A program made the position numbers and the translations under genes. The notes below the pieces were generated by a model, which was not told the DNA's origin, ran no database searches, and saw only the letters and a list, made by a program, of their open reading frames with translations. This document shows positions 14,665-17,688 of a stretch of DNA of 17,688 bases, in pieces. The stretch's first letter is position 1, and each line of letters starts with the position of its first letter. The stretch comes from Rhodanobacter sp. (GTDB lineage Bacteria > Pseudomonadota > Gammaproteobacteria > Xanthomonadales > Rhodanobacteraceae), in contig JAPHUU010000245.1 of the NCBI GenBank assembly GCA_026193555.1, forward strand, positions 1 to 17,688. The letters are read 5' to 3'.

Positions 14665-17535
14665 TCACCTGGCCGGATGATCGGCCACCGGCTGGCCGTC
14701 GGCATCGAGTACCTGCACCCGGCCGAGCTTCAGCGCACGGATCGGCGCCTCGATCCTGGTGAGATCGCCGACGATCACCCAGGTCAGCCGGTTCGGATGG
14801 ATGATCTCCTTCGCCGCCGCCTCGACCGAAGCATCGCTCTGTGCCTCGATCCGCGATTTCAGCGTCTGCACGTAATCGTCCGGGCGGTGGTACAGCGCGA
14901 TGCCCCGCAGCGCGCCCATCACTGCCGAGGTGGTCTGGTAGCTGCCCGGCATGCTGCGCACGTCGCCTTCCTTGATCTTGCTGATCTCCTGCGCCGTGAG
15001 CGGCTGGCTGCCGATCACGCCGTTGGCTTCCTTCAGCATCTCGCTGATCGATGCGGCGGTCTTGTCGGTCTGCACCGGCGCGTACAGCATGAACGGCCGC
15101 TGCCCGACCGCGTTCTGCAGGAAGCTGAAGGCGCCGTAGGCCCAGTGCTTGTCCTCGCGCAGATTCATGTTGAGGCGCGAGGTGAAGGTGCCGCCGAAGG
15201 CACCGTTCATGGTCTGGATCTGCAGGTTGTTCGGCGCCTCGGTCGACGGCGCCAGGCTGCCGGCGAGGATCAGGCTCTGCTGCGCTCCGGGACGGTCGAC
15301 CAGATACACACGCGCCTGCTTCGGCGCTGCCACGGTACCGATGTTCTTGACCGGCGGCTTGCCGGCCGCGGGCTTCCAGTGGCCGAACGCCGCGTTCAAC
15401 TGCGGAATGATCTGCTCCAGCGTGGTGTCACCGGCCACCAGGATCTTCATGTTGTCCGGGCGGATGTAGTCGGCCATGAACCGGCGCATGTCGGCACCAT
15501 CCAGCGCCTTGATCGACGCCTCGGTGCCGGAGCCGGTGAACGGGATCGCATAGGCATGCCCTTCGCCGTACAGCAGTGGTGGCAGGGTGCGCAGCGCGAT
15601 GCCGGTGGGCTGGCTCTTTTCCTGCGCGATGCGCGCCAGCCACTGGCCGCGCAAGCGACTGATGTCGGCCTCGCGGAAAGCCGGGTTGCGCACGATGTCG
15701 GTGAACAGTTCCAGCGACGGCTTGAGCTGGTCGTCCAGCGCATTCAGCGAGGCATTGCAGTAGTCCAGCCCGCAGCCGGACGCGATCAGCGCACCGAGCC
15801 GCTGCTTGCGCCTGGCGATCTCGACCGAATCCAGATCCTTGCTGCCCTCGTCGAGCATCGACATGGTGAAGCTGGAAGTACCCAGCTTGCGCCCCTGATC
15901 GGCGGCGTAGCCGGCGTCGAACAGCAGTTGCAACTGCACCGCCGGCACCGTGTGACGCTCGGCCAGAATCACCTCGACGCCGTTGTCGAGCTTGCCACGC
16001 TGCAGCGCGGGGAAGCTCAGATCGGGAAAGCGGCTGACCTGCGGCACGCCCTTGCTGCGATCGACATCGCTGACGACGGTCCGGTAGTCACCCTTGGCCG
16101 ACAGCATCGGCGCCGGCTTGCCGCTGGCAGCGGCACGCCCCGCGGCGGTCGCCGTGTCGGCGGCCTCGACCTTGCCCGGCACCACGGTCAGCGTGTAGTC
16201 GCCCCTGGCGGTCCACCGGTTGGCGACGGCGGTGACATCGGCCGGCGTGGCCGCCATGAACTGGTTGAAGTCCTTCAGGTAGGCGCCCGGATCGTTGCGA
16301 TAGAGCTGGCCCTGGGCCAGGATCGACGCCTGCGTGTTGACGTTTTCCAGCCCGCGCACGAACGAGGCACGGGTTTCCGTCTTGACCCGTGCCAGCTCGT
16401 CGGCGGTGGGACCATCCTGCAGGAATTTCCGCCACTCATCGGCGATCGCGGCCTCCACTTTCTTCGGATCGACGCCCTTCTTCACGTCCACCTGCAACTG
16501 GAACAGGCTGGCCAGCATGTGCTGCTCCACGTCGACCGACACGTTGTCGGCGAGCTTGTCCTGGTAGACCAGCCGCTGGTAAAGCCGCGAGGTCTTGCCC
16601 CCGCCGAGCACGGCGGCGGCCAGTTCCAGCAGGTTCTCGTCGCGACTGCCGCGCCCCGGCACGTTCCACTCGCGGTAGAGACGGACCTGCGCCACGTTGT
16701 CGGTCATCGTGCCCCGGGTGGAGGCATGACGCGGCGCCACCCACGGCTGCGGTCGCGGCACCTGCGGCCCGGCGGCGATGTCACCGAAGTACTTCAGCAT
16801 CTTCTGCTTCGCGATCGCCGGCGTGATGTCGCCGGACAGCACCACCACGGTATTGGCCGCGCCGTAGTAGCTGCGAAACCACTGCTTGACGTCGGCCAGC
16901 GAGGCCGCATCGAGATCCTTCATCGAGCCGATGGTGTCGTGGTGATACGGATGGTTGGCCGGAAACGCCTCGGCCTGGATCATCTCGTCGGCACGACCGT
17001 AAGGCTGGTTCTCGCCCTGGCGCTTCTCGTTCTGCACCACGCCGCGCTGTTCGTCCAGCTGCGGCTGGCCGATCGCGCCGAGCAGATGGCCCATGCGGTC
17101 GGACTCCATCCACAGCGCCATGTCCAGCGCGGTGGTCGGCACGGTCTCGAAGTAGTTGGTGCGATCGAGCCAGGTGGTGCCGTTCTGGTCGGTGGAGCCG
17201 GCCAGCTCGAACGGCTTGAAGTACTCGTCCTTGTGGTTCTCCGAGCCCTGGAACATCAGGTGCTCGAACAGGTGCGCGAAGCCGGTCTTGCCGGTCGGCT
17301 CGTAGGAGGAGCCCACGTGGTACCACACGCTGACCGCCACCACCGGCGCCTTGTGATCCTCATGCACCACCACGGTCAGGCCGTTCGGCAGGGTGAAGCG
17401 GTCGTAGGCGAGGCGTGGAATCTGCCGGGTTGCAGTTGCCGTCGTGGCGGTGGCACCGGTGGCCAGCGCCAGCGGCGCGCCGGCCGTCAGTGTGAGCAGA
17501 CCCGCCATGAGCAGGGCAAGTGGCTTCTTGACCAT
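14665..17535 (-). CDS. Periplasmic two-domain M16 (pitrilysin-family) zinc metallopeptidase
   Basis: This is a predicted exported zinc peptidase of 956 aa. A signal peptide (about 1-26) starts MVKKPLALLMAGLLTLTAGA and ends at an ALA cleavage site. The N-terminal M16 domain has the inverted zinc motif HLFEH (88-92), with E91 as catalytic base and E170 (VVQNEKRQ) as the distal zinc ligand about 77 residues later. The C-terminal M16 domain lacks HxxEH (it reads FTMSMLDEGS at that place) but keeps the R/Y substrate-binding pair R793 and Y800 (LREDKHWAYG). This active-plus-inactive arrangement in one chain is usual for pitrilysin/PqqL-like peptidases that clamp and degrade unfolded or small peptides. 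The start is chosen for the signal peptide and AGGAAGG about 9 nt upstream; the frame is open further upstream but not protein-like. Substrate unknown. Confidence 0.93.
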   Translation of the reverse strand: MVKKPLALLMAGLLTLTAGAPLALATGATATTATATRQIPRLAYDRFTLPNGLTVVVHEDHKAPVVAVSVWYHVGSSYEPTGKTGFAHLFEHLMFQGSENHKDEYFKPFELAGSTDQNGTTWLDRTNYFETVPTTALDMALWMESDRMGHLLGAIGQPQLDEQRGVVQNEKRQGENQPYGRADEMIQAEAFPANHPYHHDTIGSMKDLDAASLADVKQWFRSYYGAANTVVVLSGDITPAIAKQKMLKYFGDIAAGPQVPRPQPWVAPRHASTRGTMTDNVAQVRLYREWNVPGRGSRDENLLELAAAVLGGGKTSRLYQRLVYQDKLADNVSVDVEQHMLASLFQLQVDVKKGVDPKKVEAAIADEWRKFLQDGPTADELARVKTETRASFVRGLENVNTQASILAQGQLYRNDPGAYLKDFNQFMAATPADVTAVANRWTARGDYTLTVVPGKVEAADTATAAGRAAASGKPAPMLSAKGDYRTVVSDVDRSKGVPQVSRFPDLSFPALQRGKLDNGVEVILAERHTVPAVQLQLLFDAGYAADQGRKLGTSSFTMSMLDEGSKDLDSVEIARRKQRLGALIASGCGLDYCNASLNALDDQLKPSLELFTDIVRNPAFREADISRLRGQWLARIAQEKSQPTGIALRTLPPLLYGEGHAYAIPFTGSGTEASIKALDGADMRRFMADYIRPDNMKILVAGDTTLEQIIPQLNAAFGHWKPAAGKPPVKNIGTVAAPKQARVYLVDRPGAQQSLILAGSLAPSTEAPNNLQIQTMNGAFGGTFTSRLNMNLREDKHWAYGAFSFLQNAVGQRPFMLYAPVQTDKTAASISEMLKEANGVIGSQPLTAQEISKIKEGDVRSMPGSYQTTSAVMGALRGIALYHRPDDYVQTLKSRIEAQSDASVEAAAKEIIHPNRLTWVIVGDLTRIEAPIRALKLGRVQVLDADGQPVADHPAR

Positions 17536-17561
17536 GGGTAAACCTTCCTGTTTCCCGAATG

Positions 17562-17605
17562 AGTCACCGAGGCTAACGGAGCGGAAGACGCCATCGTTAG
17601 TGACT
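17562..17605. repeat. Inverted repeat in the leader of the M16 peptidase gene
   Basis: CTAACG (17573-17578) pairs with CGTTAG (17595-17600), and the pairing continues as AGTCA (17562-17566) with TGACT (17601-17605) after a 6-nt bulge on one side. It lies 27-70 nt upstream of the peptidase start, so it could be an operator or a 5' UTR stem. No clear promoter was picked. Confidence 0.4.
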
Positions 17606-17688
17606 TGTGGCACAGCCGCGACGCACCCGCGCGACTGTCCGTTGCCACGCCGGCGACCGTCCGCGGACACCAGCCGCGGTGCATGCCA

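Noticed and set aside
14623..17541. 972-codon plus-strand open frame
   Set aside because: Antisense to the M16 peptidase. It is long only because stop codons are rare in this strand at high GC.

Overview
The window is a stretch of GC-rich chromosomal DNA from a gammaproteobacterium. The most likely source is the Xanthomonadales/Lysobacterales (Rhodanobacter/Dyella-like). The reasons are the high GC at third codon positions, a 'GTGGGAGCGACTTC...GTCGC' REP doublet of the kind common in that order, and the mix of genes: a B12 TonB receptor, a GlcNAc-6-P deacetylase with a HutC-type regulator, and a compact Entner-Doudoroff operon. This assignment is inferred from the sequence only, with no database search.

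Layout. Positions 1-2624 (minus) hold the N-terminal ~874 residues of an RND efflux pump inner-membrane subunit that runs off the left edge. Positions 2846-5111 (minus) are a B12 uptake unit: promoter, cobalamin riboswitch, then btuB. Positions 5140-7118 (minus) are a two-gene unit, a GntR/HutC-family regulator followed 5 nt later by nagA. Facing it on the plus strand is zwf-pgl-edd-eda (7342-12311), the complete route from glucose-6-phosphate to pyruvate plus glyceraldehyde-3-phosphate. A ~72-nt REP doublet lies between edd and eda. The shared 223-bp regulator/zwf intergenic region carries several TGGTA half-sites.

Past eda are a small hypothetical gene (12373-12627, minus), a gene-poor stretch of ~470 bp with a nested inverted repeat, a DUF1003 membrane protein, a DUF4156-like lipoprotein with a clear intrinsic terminator, and a large periplasmic two-domain M16 zinc peptidase (14665-17535, minus).

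How the genes work together. The regulator/nagA unit and the divergent Entner-Doudoroff operon suggest that amino-sugar availability and hexose-phosphate catabolism may be sensed by one regulator. The half-sites resemble those of GlcNAc regulators of the DasR/NagR type, but this is inference. The other genes look like independent housekeeping or envelope functions. I see no CRISPR array, prophage, transposase, toxin-antitoxin or defence system, and no convincing previously undescribed multi-gene system. The most interesting material is regulatory or structural: the shared operator region, the REP doublet inside the operon, and the nested inverted repeat near 12.9 kb.
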